Shown here: positions 32,308 to 45,000 of the stretch, one piece after another
How the letters are laid out: each line of letters begins with the position of its first letter
How positions within the stretch are numbered: the stretch's first letter is position 1
NCBI GenBank assembly: GCA_021234155.1
Contig: JAJEKV010000036.1
Span: forward strand, 7,891,426 to 7,955,425
DNA length: 64,000 bases
Source of the DNA: Isoetes taiwanensis
Lineage: Eukaryota > Streptophyta > Lycopodiopsida > Isoetales > Isoetaceae
Reading direction: 5' to 3'
Made by a program: the position numbers and the translations under genes
Notes under the pieces: generated by a model
Databases searched by the model: none
What the model was told of the DNA's origin: nothing
The model's input: the letters and a program-made list of their open reading frames with translations, nothing else

Positions 32308-33680
32308 TATATAGAAACATGAAATGAGAAACAGAATTAACTGAGGTATCTCATGCGTTGAAATAATCGCTATATGAAGCATATCATTAGACCACAGAAT
32401 TAGATGAAATCCAGTCTTCTTGAAGCAAATGTTGATTTTTCACGAGATTCTACCACATAATATGAGAAATAAAGAGTAGTACAGATGCGAGATGATGCCC
32501 AAGACCGAGAAAGCCGCCCGAAAGCACAATACCACAAATTTCAAGGTACAAATTTTGGAAAGACGATAATGTAGCACAAATCAAAGGGAAGGTCGGAAGG
32601 AATGGTGAAGCTTCTTGGAAGGCACTAAATAAGTGCTCTCTAGCTGTTGCTTTCATATCGCCAAATAGGCTAAAATCCGGCTTTTAAGGGTTTTTACGCC
32701 AAACCGTGCTTTTGAGCTAGAAACCTATAGACGTCCTTTCGTTGTGCTACCATTCTTTGCAGAGCTTTCCTTTTCTGTAGTTGCTGAGCTGTTACTTCTT
32801 AAAATTGCAATCATGGCCACGAGGTCTCCTGACATAACCTGGAATCTAAGAGCTCTGAGGGTTCTTCCAGTATTTGTGCTTCCTGCATTTTCTGATCTTT
32901 TCCTCTCCCATGCGAAAAAATCTTGCACAACTGGAGTAGAGAAATGCACCGGATGCTCTGAAGCCGTTTTTTCCTAGTTCTTCCATCTGCCATTTGCCTG
33001 ACCCATTTTCATATCCATATCCATAGTTCTATCTGCTTCACTGCATCTGCAAGAGGGAGAAACTTATTAAATCTTTCTTCATGAACAATGGAAGCAAAGG
33101 AGCAGATTCCAAGATGCAGCCAGAAGGGAGCAGTGGCAAAATCCAATCCGGCAGGAAATACAATGTCATTATTTCTGATCTTGATTCCATTCCATACCCT
33201 AACAGCCGCCGTTCTTACCTTCGCTCCACCATACCCTAACTGCCGGTCGTGCGCCAATAGTGAAGTGGAGAAGGAAAAAATAAACTAGCAAAGTCGAATG
33301 CTAGATCTTCAAACCCAATGTTAAATCTTATTCTTGAAGCCGAATGCTGAATCTTGAAGCATGTTCCAACCCTCCAGCATTTGTATTGCTTTCGATTCTT
33401 GCCTTCTTTCGTCTAACCCTAAAATAACCCTAAAACATGATGGCAGGATGCTTGCATGCAAAACTCTGAAAATGGCAACTGAAATAAAAAGAGGGCTTTT
33501 GTTGTGAGCCCTTGGATGTTGGACCATTGAAAAAAAAAAGCTAAATAAACAACTAAAAAATGGTGCACTCTAGATGTACGCATTAGTACATCTATTCGAA
33601 TACGCCATGAAATCTTAGGAAAACCTTTGTGAAAAGTGTACAAAAACACAAAGCAAACCCCCTGTTATTATGCTACATAT
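32096..33680. mobile_element. ~1.58-kb insert inside the copia element carrying gene fragments
   Basis: The insert separates two parts of the copia ribonuclease H. Its left edge is a truncated COI1-like exon (minus). Also on the minus strand are a start-like exon MAHDRQLGYGGAK with donor AAG|GTAAGA near 33,257-33,219 and a frame near 32,949-32,725 (RALRFQVMSGDLVAMIAI). Its right ~190 bp (33,487-33,680) matches 39,185-39,490, ending in CCTGTTATTATGCTACATAT. That ending is shared with the SINE-type repeat family. No transposase or clear target-site duplication is visible. Confidence 0.6.
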
Positions 33681-34378
33681 TCAGATAGTATGAGTTGCAT
33701 TGCTTTGTTATAAAATCCAGTGATGCATGAGAGAAGCAAGCACATCAAATTAAAGAAGCATTATATGAGATAAGTGGTTCAGAAAAACATTTTAAAGTTG
33801 CAGTATTTCCATATAGATTCACAACGTGCAGATATTTTAATAAAGGTTTTGCCTGAAAGAAAATTTCAGAAATTAAGAGACTTAATACATTGTGAATAAC
33901 TTGATCTGCAGGAGGAATGATAGTAGGTCACCTCAAGTTATTCAATGTTGATTCATCAAGTTAGCGGTAATTATTTATGGAAGTGAAAATCTATGGCTAA
34001 CTGAACCATAAAAATATGAGCCGTGTAACTATGTAGGTCATCTATGGCTGAAGCAAGCTATGGCTATGGCGAGGTTAGGTATGGCTATGGTTTTTAAGAA
34101 ATGAAGTTTCACCATAGAATAGAGAAATTAAGAACAGAAAACGATGCACAGAAAGAAGGTATTATGCAGAAAACCTATTCTGCATTTCTTTCATTCAAAA
34201 TTCAATTTCGAAATGCTTTTAACCATGGATGTGATTAGAAAAACAACACTTGAGATATACTGTTGTAATATTCACACCCAACTTATTGTACTATCTAAAA
34301 CAATGTATCTTAGTTGAAGAAAACTCAAGGCCTATGTGCGGATATGACACGTAGTATTTTTTTTTTTTTAATACGTAA

Positions 34379-34407
34379 CTAGTAACTGTGCCCAGCGTTG
34401 CTGGGCA
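34379..34407 (-). mobile_element. Helitron-like 3' terminus, second copy
   Basis: On the minus strand TGCCCAGC-AAC-GCTGGGCA is followed after 6 nt by CTAG and then T. The structure, loop and orientation match the end at 24,718-24,746, but the stem sequences differ in paired fashion. The element would extend to higher coordinates; its 5' end is not identified. Confidence 0.5.
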
Positions 34408-34500
34408 TAAGTTGGAAGTCTGCAGATGTTTTGACTGCCATGAGAAAAGCATGCAATAATAATCCAACTTTTGTAACCTTTTATTATAACACAAACATCC

Positions 34501-35700
34501 AAAGACTTAACAATGTGTAAAAGAAACTTAGCAGCTCATTCATGTTAGATAGTGTGGTATTGAAAGACTTAACAATGTGTAAAAGAAACTTAGAGCAGCT
34601 CATTCATGTCAGATAGTGTCGCATCGGTATCTCTGACAGCTTTGCATAGAACAACACGGTGCTTCTTCATAGAAAACCTGATGGGAGTAGAGTGTTCATT
34701 TGAGTAGGTTTTGAGGTGATGCTATAGTCAAAGTCTCTTACTCTTTGTGGAGTTGGGCATAAGGTCGAACATTGTAAATGATGAACTAAATTCATCATCC
34801 TCAGTATAGATAAAGATCATAGCTACATGCTCAAAATGTTAGGGTGAAACACTAATATCAAAATATAATATGTGAATATTGTTGGAATGTTATGAAGTTC
34901 AACATTGATAATGTCAATATCCTAGTCCTGCTACTATTATGGTATCACTTTAGCATAGTGTAACCTTGCCAATATTATGGTCCAAACTTTTCTAGCCTTC
35001 ATTTGGATATTATGGTCTAATTTTTTCTAGCCTTGCTTACCTAGGCAAAATTATTATCCTGATAATGATAGAACCGAGTTGCCTTACACTCGGATATCAT
35101 GGTCCAAACTTTTCTTGCCTTGTTGACCTAGGCAAAGTAGAACCAAGTCAGTGTTCCATGTTACTGTTAGAACCAAGTTGCCTTACATTTTATTATGGTC
35201 CAGTCCCTTCTTTACCTAGGCAAAGTTGGAAACCTATTAACGATAGTGACTTGGAACGCATGTTTTGTAATAATAACTGAATGCTATATCCGAATGCTCG
35301 AATGTTATCTATAACATTGAATTAAATAAACATGGTGCTGTTCTGAGCCCTCCAAACCGTTAGGCAAAGCATACCGCTTTGTTCGTTATCTATAAGAGTG
35401 AATTACACAAACATGGTGTTATTCTAAGTCCTCCAAACCATTATCATTATCTATAACATTGAATTAAACAAACATGATGTTGTTCTAAGTCCCCAGAATT
35501 AAAGAAACATGGTGTTTTTCTAGGTCCCCCAAACCATTAGGCAAAGCAGACCACTTTGTTCGATACTGTGTGCAGTAGCCCAAATAATACAAAATTGTTA
35601 AGTTTGATGTTCTCGTGTAAAGCAGCTTTGTTCGATGTGGCAATGTCACTATTTACTGTGTGCAGTAGCCCAGATAATACAAAGTTAAGTCTGATATTGT
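34501..35700. repeat. Series of local tandem duplications
   Basis: A 61-bp tandem pair (AAAGACTTAACAATGTGTAA...) lies at 34,501-34,620. From ~34,930 to 35,240, three copies of a unit with ATTATGGTCCAAACTTTTCT and CCTAGGCAAA recur. From ~35,310 to 35,560, four copies with AAACATGGTGT and CCAAACCATTA recur. Two copies of TGTGTGCAGTAGCCCA(A/G)ATA are near 35,568 and 35,659. From 35,700 to 36,030 no feature is recognised. Confidence 0.7.
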
Positions 35701-36035
35701 GTGCATATGTACTAAAAGTTTGCTTCTCTACCTCGTCCATGCGGGCATGATAGGCAAGTATCAAATTGAACAAATGGCAAGCGTCTTGTATGTTTACACA
35801 TTTTATAAATACATAAAGAATCTATGCAACCAAATATGTTCCAATATGCCAACATCCAAATATTTCACATGCAACCTCCAAGCAACCATTCTAAAATTGT
35901 CAATGGACTTCAGTGAAAGTATTTTATGGTTACAATTATCAGCTGCAGTGTATTTAGCAAAGGTAAGGACAAATGCAAAATGCTAATAAATTATCAAAAG
36001 CTTCTATATTTAAACTAATCATTAAACTATAGTAC

Positions 36036-37010
36036 CTGATGAACGCAGAGCTTGTGGTATAATTCTTACTGGGGCAACAGGTTCCTTAACAGCAGAATGA
36101 GATAAATTATGCATGCATGTATTAGGTCTCCGCATCGGTAATCCTCCGTTACTCTGTTTTTTTAGTCAGAAACCTAGAGCTCAGAGGAGGCTCGGCTGAA
36201 TTTCCATGAAGTTGACCAATTACAGAATTATTTCCAGGTTGCAAAGTACTCTTCATATCTCACCACATCATAGACGTTAGTTCCATTTAGTTCTCTCGTG
36301 ACTCTCCATGCTATTTGGCTTGGAACTATCTGCATCATAGAATCAAGCTGCAAAAGAAATACAATAATGTTAGCCTTGTGCATTCCCCACATTATGCGGT
36401 TATCAATCAGTTTAGAAAAGAAATTACCTCACTTTTCTGATTTGCTATGAAAAGTTTTGACAGTGTGCAGTGGGAAGACCCATCAATCTGAAAGTTATAC
36501 AAAGCAAAAGCATTAGTTAAATTTTTACCCTAATAACACCAACCATAAGAGGTAACAATTTTACCTTGGAAATGCTGCCTTATCGTATTCTTGTTCGCTG
36601 ACTAATCCAGTGTTGCAAGCCTGCACAAACTAAACTTTGTAACCTATGACAGTATTGCACAGAGCATTTGCGAAAGGAAAACATACAGCATTGAAGGCAC
36701 GTAATCCATCAAACGTTACTGCCCAAAGGAAAAATAGCAGTGGCTTTTGGTTCAAGCTAATAGGCCAACTTAAACAGAATATAAAAATGCACCTGGAAGT
36801 CTAATAAAGGCTCAGGGAATATAGAAAATAGAAGAATCGAAATTGGTCAAGCAATTAAAATGTCTGCGTAGGCCTAATAAATTGATCTTGCTGAGAATAT
36901 GTTATATTCAGACACTTACTGTGACAATGCTCTTGCTCACATGCATTGTCATCCCCAACCTTCGCAATTAAATGTGTTGCAGCATTGAAAAGGCTTACTT
37001 AGATACCTTG
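36036..37010 (-). pseudogene. Exon chain of an unidentified gene, partly decayed
   Basis: Six exon-like segments with splice sites follow one another on the minus strand: ~36,985-36,920 (LIAKVGDDNACEQEHCH), 36,718-36,687 (TFDGLRAFNA), 36,620-36,565 (ACNTGLVSEQEYDKAAF), 36,487-36,428 (IDGSSHCTLSKLFIANQ), 36,347-36,264 (SQIAWRVTRELNGTNVYDV) and ~36,250-36,036 (NSVIGQLHGNSAEPPLSS, then SHSAVKEPVAPVRIIPQ). Phases agree at the first, second and fourth junctions. The third junction is out of phase, and the last segment has a shift beside a run of seven A. I do not recognise the protein. It was probably a real gene that is now damaged, or is intact with indel errors in this assembly. Confidence 0.45.
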
Positions 37011-37590
37011 GCTATGAAGTCTAGGACACCTCGGCTATGGAAGTCCGAGGACACAATTAGCTCTCGCTGGTTTGCTGCTAGAAACTTTAGGAGTCATATT
37101 GCTCTTCAAACACTGCTTTTTACATATCAATCTTAGAATTGGAAAGCATAAAAAGTTTGAGACAAATCCAATGAAGCAAAAGGTCTTAGTTTATATCTAG
37201 TTGGCGGGATAATCTATAAGAATTAAAGTAATGATCCACAAAAGAATTTGGAAGCATGAAACTTATATTTACCTTCCCTGAAAAGTTAAAAGAGCCGAAA
37301 TACTTTCTGGAGACAATACTTGAGGCAGTTCAAGTTGCTATACGTTCCAACTTTCATACGGTACTAAGGACACCGCAAAAACTATAAGCATAACTTCTTC
37401 TAGAATGTGCGCCTCGCATACAAACAAAAACCGTAATACCTTTGCCCGATATCGTGACAAATCGTGTTATGCTCGAATCGGCAGAAAATGACTACGCAAA
37501 AAGCCGATATTGTATAATGTCACTGAGATACGGTCGACCTTCAACATTTCGAACATGTCCAAGCCACCATTTGGAGCAATGCGGCCCTTC

Positions 37591-37869
37591 GATCCCAAAC
37601 AAAAGCAAAGATCCTCTGGTAAAACACCATGCAAATACTACCATTCCTTCATGTGCCTTGATTCAGATCATGTGCCATAGCCTCTGCCCAAAAATCGGCA
37701 AGGCGCGTTGGATCGCCAAATGCCATCAAATCCAGCTATCTTAGCTTCTTCGACAGATGCCAAGCCTTCTGATCCCAAACAAAAGCAAAGATCCTCTGGT
37801 AAAACACCATGCAAATACTACCATTCCTTCATGTGCCTTGATTCAGATCATGTGCCATAGCCTCTGCCC
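37591..37869. repeat. 99-bp exact direct repeat, 180 bp apart
   Basis: 37,591-37,689 and 37,771-37,869 appear identical (GATCCCAAACAAAAGCAAAG ... CATAGCCTCTGCCC). The surrounding text is not repeated. Open minus-strand frames cross it but no family is recognised. No gene is supported from 37,010 to 38,185. Confidence 0.9.
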
Positions 37870-38184
37870 GCAGGAAAGCAAATCGGCAAGGTAGTGGCTG
37901 CCGAATGCCATAAATCCACAGTATCCACCGAAAGAATAGGTAACCCAGAGATTTGTTCCAGAAGATGCATTCTGGAGGAGGAGCTAGCAGCTCGAAGGTG
38001 CTACTGCCGCCCTCGCTAACCCTAGCAAAAAAAAAACCATGTTATTTTAAAGAATATGACGTGGCATCATCTCCTCCATGGATTTCATCAAATCTGGGCC
38101 GCCCAAATTAGGGCTGGGTCCAACACTTACACAATAACATTATAATATAAGATATTAGTTTATTAGTTTAATAGTGTTGTTATT

Positions 38185-38520
38185 TTGCTACATATTCTAA
38201 ACGAGGTGCACCATGGACTACCACAGTCGTCGGATTCGTCGATCCTACGTCACCCCCCGTGTGAATATGCACCCAAACCAAAGGGGGTTTAGGGGGGGTT
38301 TTAATTTAAATGTGTTGGACCCAATGGTTGTGTTAATTAATGTCAATGGTAGTTATGTGTTGGTTGTTAATGTTAATGGTTGTTATGTGTTGGTTGTTAT
38401 GTGTTGGGGGATTTAATTTTTATATGTTGGATGTTAATGGTTTGTGTTGCAAAAAATTTTTTTTGGCCCCTTTGGGGCCTTAGGGACGTCCCCCCCCCGG
38501 TGTGACAAAAATTTTAGAAT
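38185..38520. repeat. Dispersed-repeat junction: SINE-type end beside a foldback arm
   Basis: 38,185-38,250 is an inverted end of the 24.8-kb repeat (TTTTGCTACATATTCTAAAC, GAGGTGCACCATGG). At 38,251 the foldback arm of 45-460 begins abruptly (GTCACCCCCCGTGTGAATAT) and runs to ~38,380. A terminal-like GGTGTGAC follows near 38,503, suggesting an element of about 260 bp with short inverted ends. Confidence 0.6.
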
Positions 38521-38587
38521 TCAAACCAGAAAAAAACTAGAATTCATTTGAGGCTTTCATCACCTGTAGCTTTTGAATTTGATCACA

Positions 38588-39370
38588 ATAAAACAAATAG
38601 AACATAAGTAAAAGTTACCATAAAGATAGAGCAATAAAACAAATAGAACATAAGTAAAAGTTACCATAAAGATAGAGCAGATTGATCCCATTATTCTTAA
38701 AGTCATAAAGTTTGCAACACCCATACACAAACATTTTTCAACTCGAATTTAACAGCAGCCTTTGGCCTCCATGGATTCTTGTGGTGAGAAACCAAAGTGG
38801 GAAACTTTTCTACTTGTTAGCACAAGGATCTAGAAGCCTTGGAATTTGCTTAATAACTGCCTCAAAATCTAAAAATGCATGGTAATTTTTTGCAAGCTTC
38901 ATTCGGAATGAGCCATAAAACAATATCCAATAGCGCAATCCTGTATTAATCAACTGGTAGGATGTGAAAGCCTACCAAACCCGGCCGAAAAATTGTTGTT
39001 TTAGCATAGATAACTTAACCAAACATATCCATATCATACATTATCAAAAAGATCTCAGAGAGAGCTTTCCAACGCAATAACAATCATCTCAAACGGAGCT
39101 CTTGATCAAAACTTATGATAAGAAATGTGTTGCCGGCGGGAAAACTGCACTACATGCGCCCTTCAAGCCCTTCATGTGCCCATTATGCACCACACACACA
39201 GAAAGAGGGCTTTTGTTGTGAGCCATTGGTTGTTGACCATTGAAAAAAAAAGGCTAAAATCAATGGCCCTTCATGTGCCCATTATACACCACAGACACAA
39301 AAAAAGAGCTTTTGTTGTGAGCCATTGGTTGTTGACCATTGGAAAAAAAAGGCTAAAATCAATGGCTCAG
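38588..39370. repeat. Local tandem duplications (45 bp and ~97 bp)
   Basis: A 45-bp unit is duplicated at 38,588-38,677 (AAAACAAATAGAACATAAGT...). A ~97-bp unit is duplicated at 39,171-39,366 (CCTTCATGTGCCCATTAT ... GGCTAAAATCAATGG). The second unit continues into the family that also forms the right end of the insert at 33,680. No gene is seen between. Confidence 0.75.
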
Positions 39371-39484
39371 AAATGGTGCACTCTAGATGTACGCATTAGT
39401 ACATCCATTTGAATACATCACGAAATTATAGGAAAACCTTAGTGAAAGGCGTACAAAAACACAAAGAAAACCTGTTATTATGCT

Positions 39485-40260
39485 ACATATTTATGATTGG
39501 AGGCGCCTATGATTTTGAAATATGAAATACGATTTCGCCTAAGGTTTTGAGGGAATATCGAACCTCTATACGACTTTGCCTAAGATTTTAGAATATGAAA
39601 TACGGGGGTTCGAACCTCTACCAAAATAACTCAATGTCCTAATAAGACTACTTTAACCAATGTACCCAGTGAGCTAATGTGATTATTTTTTATTTTGAAT
39701 CTATATATTTTTTCTTATAACAACTTATTCATTTGTTTTAAGGATATATGGTCTATGGTTTCAGGAATTGTTATTTTTACATCCATATCAAATTCCCCTG
39801 GAACCCCTGTTATTTTGCTACATATTCTAAACGAGGTGCTCGACGGACTACCGCGGATTCGATCCGATCCTACCTCTCCTTTCGACCCGCATCAGTGCAT
39901 CCTCGACTACCAAGATTTTCAGTCGCCGGACTACTTTAACACTAGATTAAATTCGATCCTAATCGATCCATGATACGATTTTATCATATGTTGGGGTTTC
40001 TGGGCACCTCTCCTTTCGCTTATAGTCATTTATGATTGGAGGCCCTATGATTTTGAAATATGAAATAAAATCGATTTAAGAGACCACTCGGCCCTAAGGA
40101 ATTAAGGTTTTGAGGGAATATCGAACCTCTATACGGCTTTGCCTAAGATTTTCGAATATGAAATACGGGGGTTCGAACCTCTACCAAAACAACTACTTTA
40201 ACCAATGTACTCAGTGAGCTAATGTGTTTTTTTTTTATCTTGAATCTATATATCATAATA
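39485..40260. repeat. Two inverted copies of the tRNA-like (SINE-type) repeat
   Basis: Both copies read on the minus strand. B-box-like GGTTCGAACC lies at 39,607-39,616 and 40,170-40,179, with A-box-like TAGCTCACTGGG at 39,665-39,676 and TAGCTCACTGAG at 40,210-40,221. The second copy lacks a stretch between the boxes. As at 24.8 kb, two units lie in tandem. From 40,260 to 40,830 I see only a short duplication of ATAATATATATACAATACCT and no gene. Confidence 0.65.
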
Positions 40261-40829
40261 TATATACAATACCTTTTGTCCATAGAGATTTTGATCCCGC
40301 ATAATATATATACAATACCTTGTATAGACCATCGACGGTCCACAACAAAAACCCCAAATAAGCCCCCTCGCTTTAATGTGGTTGGAAGGTGATTTAATGG
40401 GTGCATTAAATGGTTGCAGAATTGGGGCATGAAAACTTGACCCTTTAAATTGGGGTATCTATTGTTGGCCGTCGATTAAAAGAAAAGATAAGCCAACCTT
40501 TAATGGTATTTGACAGGTGGCTTACCAATTATTAACTTTACATAAAAAAAAGGACAATTAATTCTTGAAATTCTTATCACCGAGCCAGCGTAGAAAATTT
40601 TGGACGATTCCGGGCTTTGGAGCTCGTCGCCACTTTGATAATTGGGTTTTGATTGAGCACACTCACCCCGGTTTTTGGTCCACTGTTGAAAACATCAGTT
40701 TTGGTAGGTCTACATGTCCTGTTTTCAAAGAATCCTACATGTGGATTTGTGGAGGTATGGTTTTGTTCGATAATGGTGTTCTTTTTTCAGTGGACTAAAA
40801 CATCCACTGTTGTTTTGTAGTTTCTTCTA

Positions 40830-41360
40830 TTGTGACATGTCATTTTATAATACAATCCACTGTAGGAAAGAATACTTGAATTTCTACATGTCTAATAATT
40901 CTATTGTCACATGTCTTTATAGATGTAGGAAAGAATATTTGATTCTCTACATGTCCTATACTTCCATTCACATGTCTTTATAGTAGTAGGACAGAGTACT
41001 TTATTTGCTAATGCATTGTAGGAAAGAATACATGAATTACGACATGTGTAATACTTCTATTGTCACATGTCTTTATAGAAGTAGGAAAGAATACTTGATT
41101 CTCTACATGTCGTATGCTTCCATGTCACATGTCTTTATAGTAAGAACAGAGCACTTTATTTGCTAAGGCATTGTAGGAAAGAATACATGAATTACGACAT
41201 GTATAATACTTCTATTGTCACATGTCTTTATAGAAGTAGGAAAAGAATACTTGATTCTCTACATGTCCTATCCTTCCATATCACGGGTCTTTATAGTGGT
41301 AGAACAAGTACTTGATTTGCTACATGTGATGCACGTGCCGATCACATGTCCTTATACTAG
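40830..41360. repeat. Tandem array of ~60-bp units with ACATGTCTTTATAG
   Basis: About eight units alternate GTAGGAAAGAATACTTGA/ATACATGAATTA with ACATGTC(T/C)T(A/T)... A higher-order period near 150 bp is seen, with TTGCTAATGCATTGTAGG at ~40,998 recurring as TTGCTAAGGCATTGTAGG near 41,160. Confidence 0.75.
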
Positions 41361-41423
41361 TATTCCATGTAAGACAAGTTACTTCAACTACTTCAATTAC
41401 TTAACACCTATTTTTGCATAACA

Positions 41424-41905
41424 AAACCATCAAGAATTTGATTTGTATTTCTTGAGGGAGTGCGGGACCCATTTGCAACAAATCCCTAAGCATTAATGTC
41501 ATAGGACCATAAAAATCCTAACAATATCCTAACATTTTGGATATTGTTAGAGAAAGACCATTAAACCACGCCTACATTTTTGCATAACAAACCATTAAGA
41601 ATTGTGAGATGTATTTCTTTATGGAGGATAGGACCATTGCAACAAATTCCCAAGCATTAAAATGGCAAGACCATGCAATATCCTAACATTATTCCCCATT
41701 TTGGATATATCATTGTGGAACACCATTAAACCGTTCCTACATCTTGGTATAATTTAGACCATTAAGAATTTGAGATGTAATTGTTTATGGGGAATAGGAC
41801 CATTGCAACAAATCCCCAAGCATTATAAAATGGCAAGACTATGAAATATCCTAACATTATCCCCCCATTTTGGATATCATTAGTGGAACACCATTAAACT
41901 ATGCC
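41424..41905. repeat. Three tandem copies of a ~166-bp repeat
   Basis: Copies begin with ACCATCAAGAATTTGA (~41,426), ACCATTAAGAATTGTGAG (~41,591) and ACCATTAAGAATTTGAGA (~41,758). Each contains CAACAAAT(C/T)CC(C/T)AAGCATTA and ATCCTAACATT. From 41,905 to 42,085 no feature is seen. Confidence 0.8.
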
Positions 41906-42084
41906 TACATCTAGTTGGTACTAAGGTTAAGCTATAGGCGATCCAATAGTTATCCACGTCATCCAATGGTTTTAATTGTATCTAATTTATCTTATCCAAT
42001 GGTTCTTTCTAAGAATGCAATGGTTCTTTGAAAAACAAGATAACTTATTGCACTTAGGCGATTTGCACTAAGAATATATCAAAC

Positions 42085-45000
42085 CCTAAAGTCCTCAGAG
42101 AAAACCCAAGTGTTTTGTCGTTCGGCGTTACAAAGGCTCGGAATGGAGATTTGACTTCGCCATCTCGTCCAAAACAAATGAAATTACCCTAGGGACCAAG
42201 TTACACGGTCATTTTTTGCAGCAAAAGAAACACAAACCCTCTACATGGCAGTATTCTGCACCATCCGCTAAGGCCAATTCACTAAGAACGTGTTGGGCAT
42301 GAGCTACTTTGGCGCTTCCTAGAGCAGGGGTGGTCTTCTGCCCACGAAACTTGGTCTCCAGGGTAATGTCGATGTTTTCGAATCCGTTGGCGAGTCGGAT
42401 CACGGTTCGGGGTGGGAAGAGTTGCTGTCCGGTGGCCAAGGACCTTCGGAGAGGACCTTTTGGGTCGAACTGCTTCTGGAAGGTTTTAGGGCTCCGTCTT
42501 CTGGCGTCAATGCCCTCCCACTACCTCATCACATTATGCAAGCTCCTGGTCCAATTTGGCTATGGTATGGCCTCCAAAACGTAAACCCTGTGCCTTGCCA
42601 GGTTATTGTAGGGTTTACGTTATGGAGGTCGGGCTTTGGTCCGTTGCACTTGGGACATGGTCGAGCAGCTGCATTTGAAAACATGAGGCAGTAGAAATTG
42701 CAAGAATGGGGTTTGGATTTATTCTCCTCCTAGTTTTACAATTAAAAGTGTAGAGTGCCTTATCAAGAGCAATATTGTTTGGGGTCACTTTCGGATTGGC
42801 GAATAGATCGAAACTCTGTTATTTCAGTTCTCATGGCTCCCCATGCATGTTTAGAAATGGTCCACCTAGTTATCAAAGAAGTCGTACCACGTTTTGGCCT
42901 CCAAAACGTAAACCCCTCGTTTGCTAGGTTATTGTAGGGTTTACGTTATGGAGGTCGAAGTTTTATTCGATTGCACTTGAGACATGGCCGAAGCCGCAGT
43001 TGAAAACAAGAAGCAATAGAAACTGACGAAATGGGGTTTGGATTTACCGAGGCAGGCTTTCCTACCAGTGCTCCTCCGGGAGGGCAAATGCCAATGCCTC
43101 CCTTCCCGGAGCCCGGTTTCCCTATCCGACCGTTGAATTCTCCATTCAACTAACTTGCTTCGGAAAGGTTTCAAACAAATTCAAGATCTGTCCGGGAGAA
43201 CATATCAAACCGCAAAGTGTCCTGCAGTCGACCGTGTAGAAACCCAAGTGTTTTGTCGTTCGGGCAGTACAAAGGCTCCGGAATGGAGATTTGACTTCGC
43301 CATGTCGTCCGAAACAGCGAAATTACCCTAGACACCAAGTTACACGGTCATTTTTTGCAGCAAAAGAAGCACGAACCCTCTACATGGTAGTATTCTGCAC
43401 CCTCCGCTAAGGCCAATTCACTACGAACGTGTTGGACATGAGCTACTTTGGCGCTTCCTGGAGCAGGGGTGGTCTTCTGCCCACGAAACTTGGTCTCCAA
43501 GGTAATGTCGATGTTTCGAGTCCGTTGGCATAGTCAGATCACAGTTCCGGGGTGGGAGAGTTGCCCGTCCGTGGCCAAGGACCTTCCAGAGAGGACCTTT
43601 TGGGTCGAACTGCTTCTGGAAGGTTTTAGGGCTCCGTCTTCTGGCGTCAACGCCCTCCCACTACCTCATGACATTGTGCAAGATCCTGGTCCAATCTGAC
43701 TAGGGTATGGCCTCCAAAACGTAAACCTTGTGCATTGCTAGGTTATTGTAGGGTTTACGTTATGGAGGTCGAGTTTTATTCAGTTGCGCTTGAGACATAG
43801 TCGAGAAGCTGTAGTTGAAAACAAGAAGCAATAGAAACTGACGAAATGGGGTTTGGATTTATCGAGGCAGGCTTTCCTACCAGTGCTCCTCCGGGAGGGC
43901 AAATGCCAATGCCTCCCTTCCCGGAGCCCGGTTTCCCTATCCGACCGTTGAATTCTCCATTCAAGTAACTTGCTTCAAGCAGGTTCAAAAAAATTCAAGA
44001 TCTGTCCGGGAGAACATATCAAACTGCAAAGTGTCCTGCAGTCGACCGTGTAGAAACCCAAGTGTTTTGTCGTTCGGGCAGTACAAAGGCTTCGGAATGG
44101 AGTTTTGACTTCGCCATGTCGTCCAAATCAGCGAAATTACCCTAGGGACCAAGTTACACGGTCAGTTTTTGCAGCAAAAGAAACACGAACCCTCTACATG
44201 GCAGTATTCTGCACCCTCCGATAAGGCCAATTCACTACGAACGTGTTGGACATGAGCTACTTTGGCGCTTCCTGGAGCAGGGGTGGTCTTCTGCCCATGA
44301 AACTTGGTCTCCAGGGTAATGTCAATGTTTTGAGTCCGTTGGCAGAGTCAGATCACAGTTCCGGGGTGAGAGAGTTGCCCGTCTGTGGCCAAGGACCTTC
44401 TAGAGAGGACCTTTGGGTCGAACTGCGTCTGGAACGTTTTAGGGCTCCGTCTTCTGGCGTCAATGCCCTCCCACTACCTCATGACATTGTGCAAGATCCT
44501 GGTCCAATCTGGCTAGGGTATGGCCTCCAAAACATAAACCCTGTGCCTTGCCAGGTTATTGTAGGGTTTACGTTATGGAGGTCGGGCTTTGGTCCGTTGC
44601 ACTTGGGACATGGTCGAGCAGCTGCGTTTGAAAACACGAGGTAGTAGAAACTGCCAGAATGGGGTTTGGATTTAATCTTCTCCTAGTTTTGCAATTAAAA
44701 GTCTAGAAAAATTATCACATTAGCAAAATTGTTTGGGATCACTTTCGGGTTGGCCAATAGATCGAAACTCATTATTTCAGTTCTCATGGCTCCCCATGCA
44801 TGTTTAGAAATGGTCCACCTAGTTATCAAAGAAGTCGACCACGTTTTGGCCTCCAAAACATAAACCATGTGCGTTGCTAGGTTATTGTAGGGTTTACGTT
44901 ATAGAGGTCGAGTTTTATTCAGTTGCACTTGAGACATGGTCGAGAAGCTGCAGTTGAAAACAAGAAGCAATAGAAACTGACGAAATGGGGTTTGGATTTA

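Larger units (their letters stand above)
30345..33915 (+). mobile_element. Decayed Ty1/copia retrotransposon (pol), split by an insert
   Basis: In order along the plus strand: end of integrase (~30,360-30,470), the RVT_2 reverse transcriptase from ~30,890 (WKDAMQNEM) through the YVDD active-site motif at 31,407-31,418, and ribonuclease H from ~31,910, broken off at ~32,096. Its continuation (HERSKHIKLK) resumes at ~33,681 and runs to ~33,900. A purine tract AGGAGGAA at ~33,911 may mark the start of the 3' LTR. Gag, protease and most of integrase are absent. Several stops and frameshifts show that it is dead. Confidence 0.85.

Noticed and set aside
34379-34407. Intrinsic terminator hairpin
   Set aside because: A T-run lies next to it, but the hairpin-plus-CTAG layout matches a Helitron end and the genome is eukaryotic.
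40565-40798. 78-residue open frame
   Set aside because: It starts at TTG rather than ATG, has no splice or domain support, and lies between repeats.
42571-42628. Telomeric repeat
   Set aside because: AAACCCT appears once per arm and is not in tandem.
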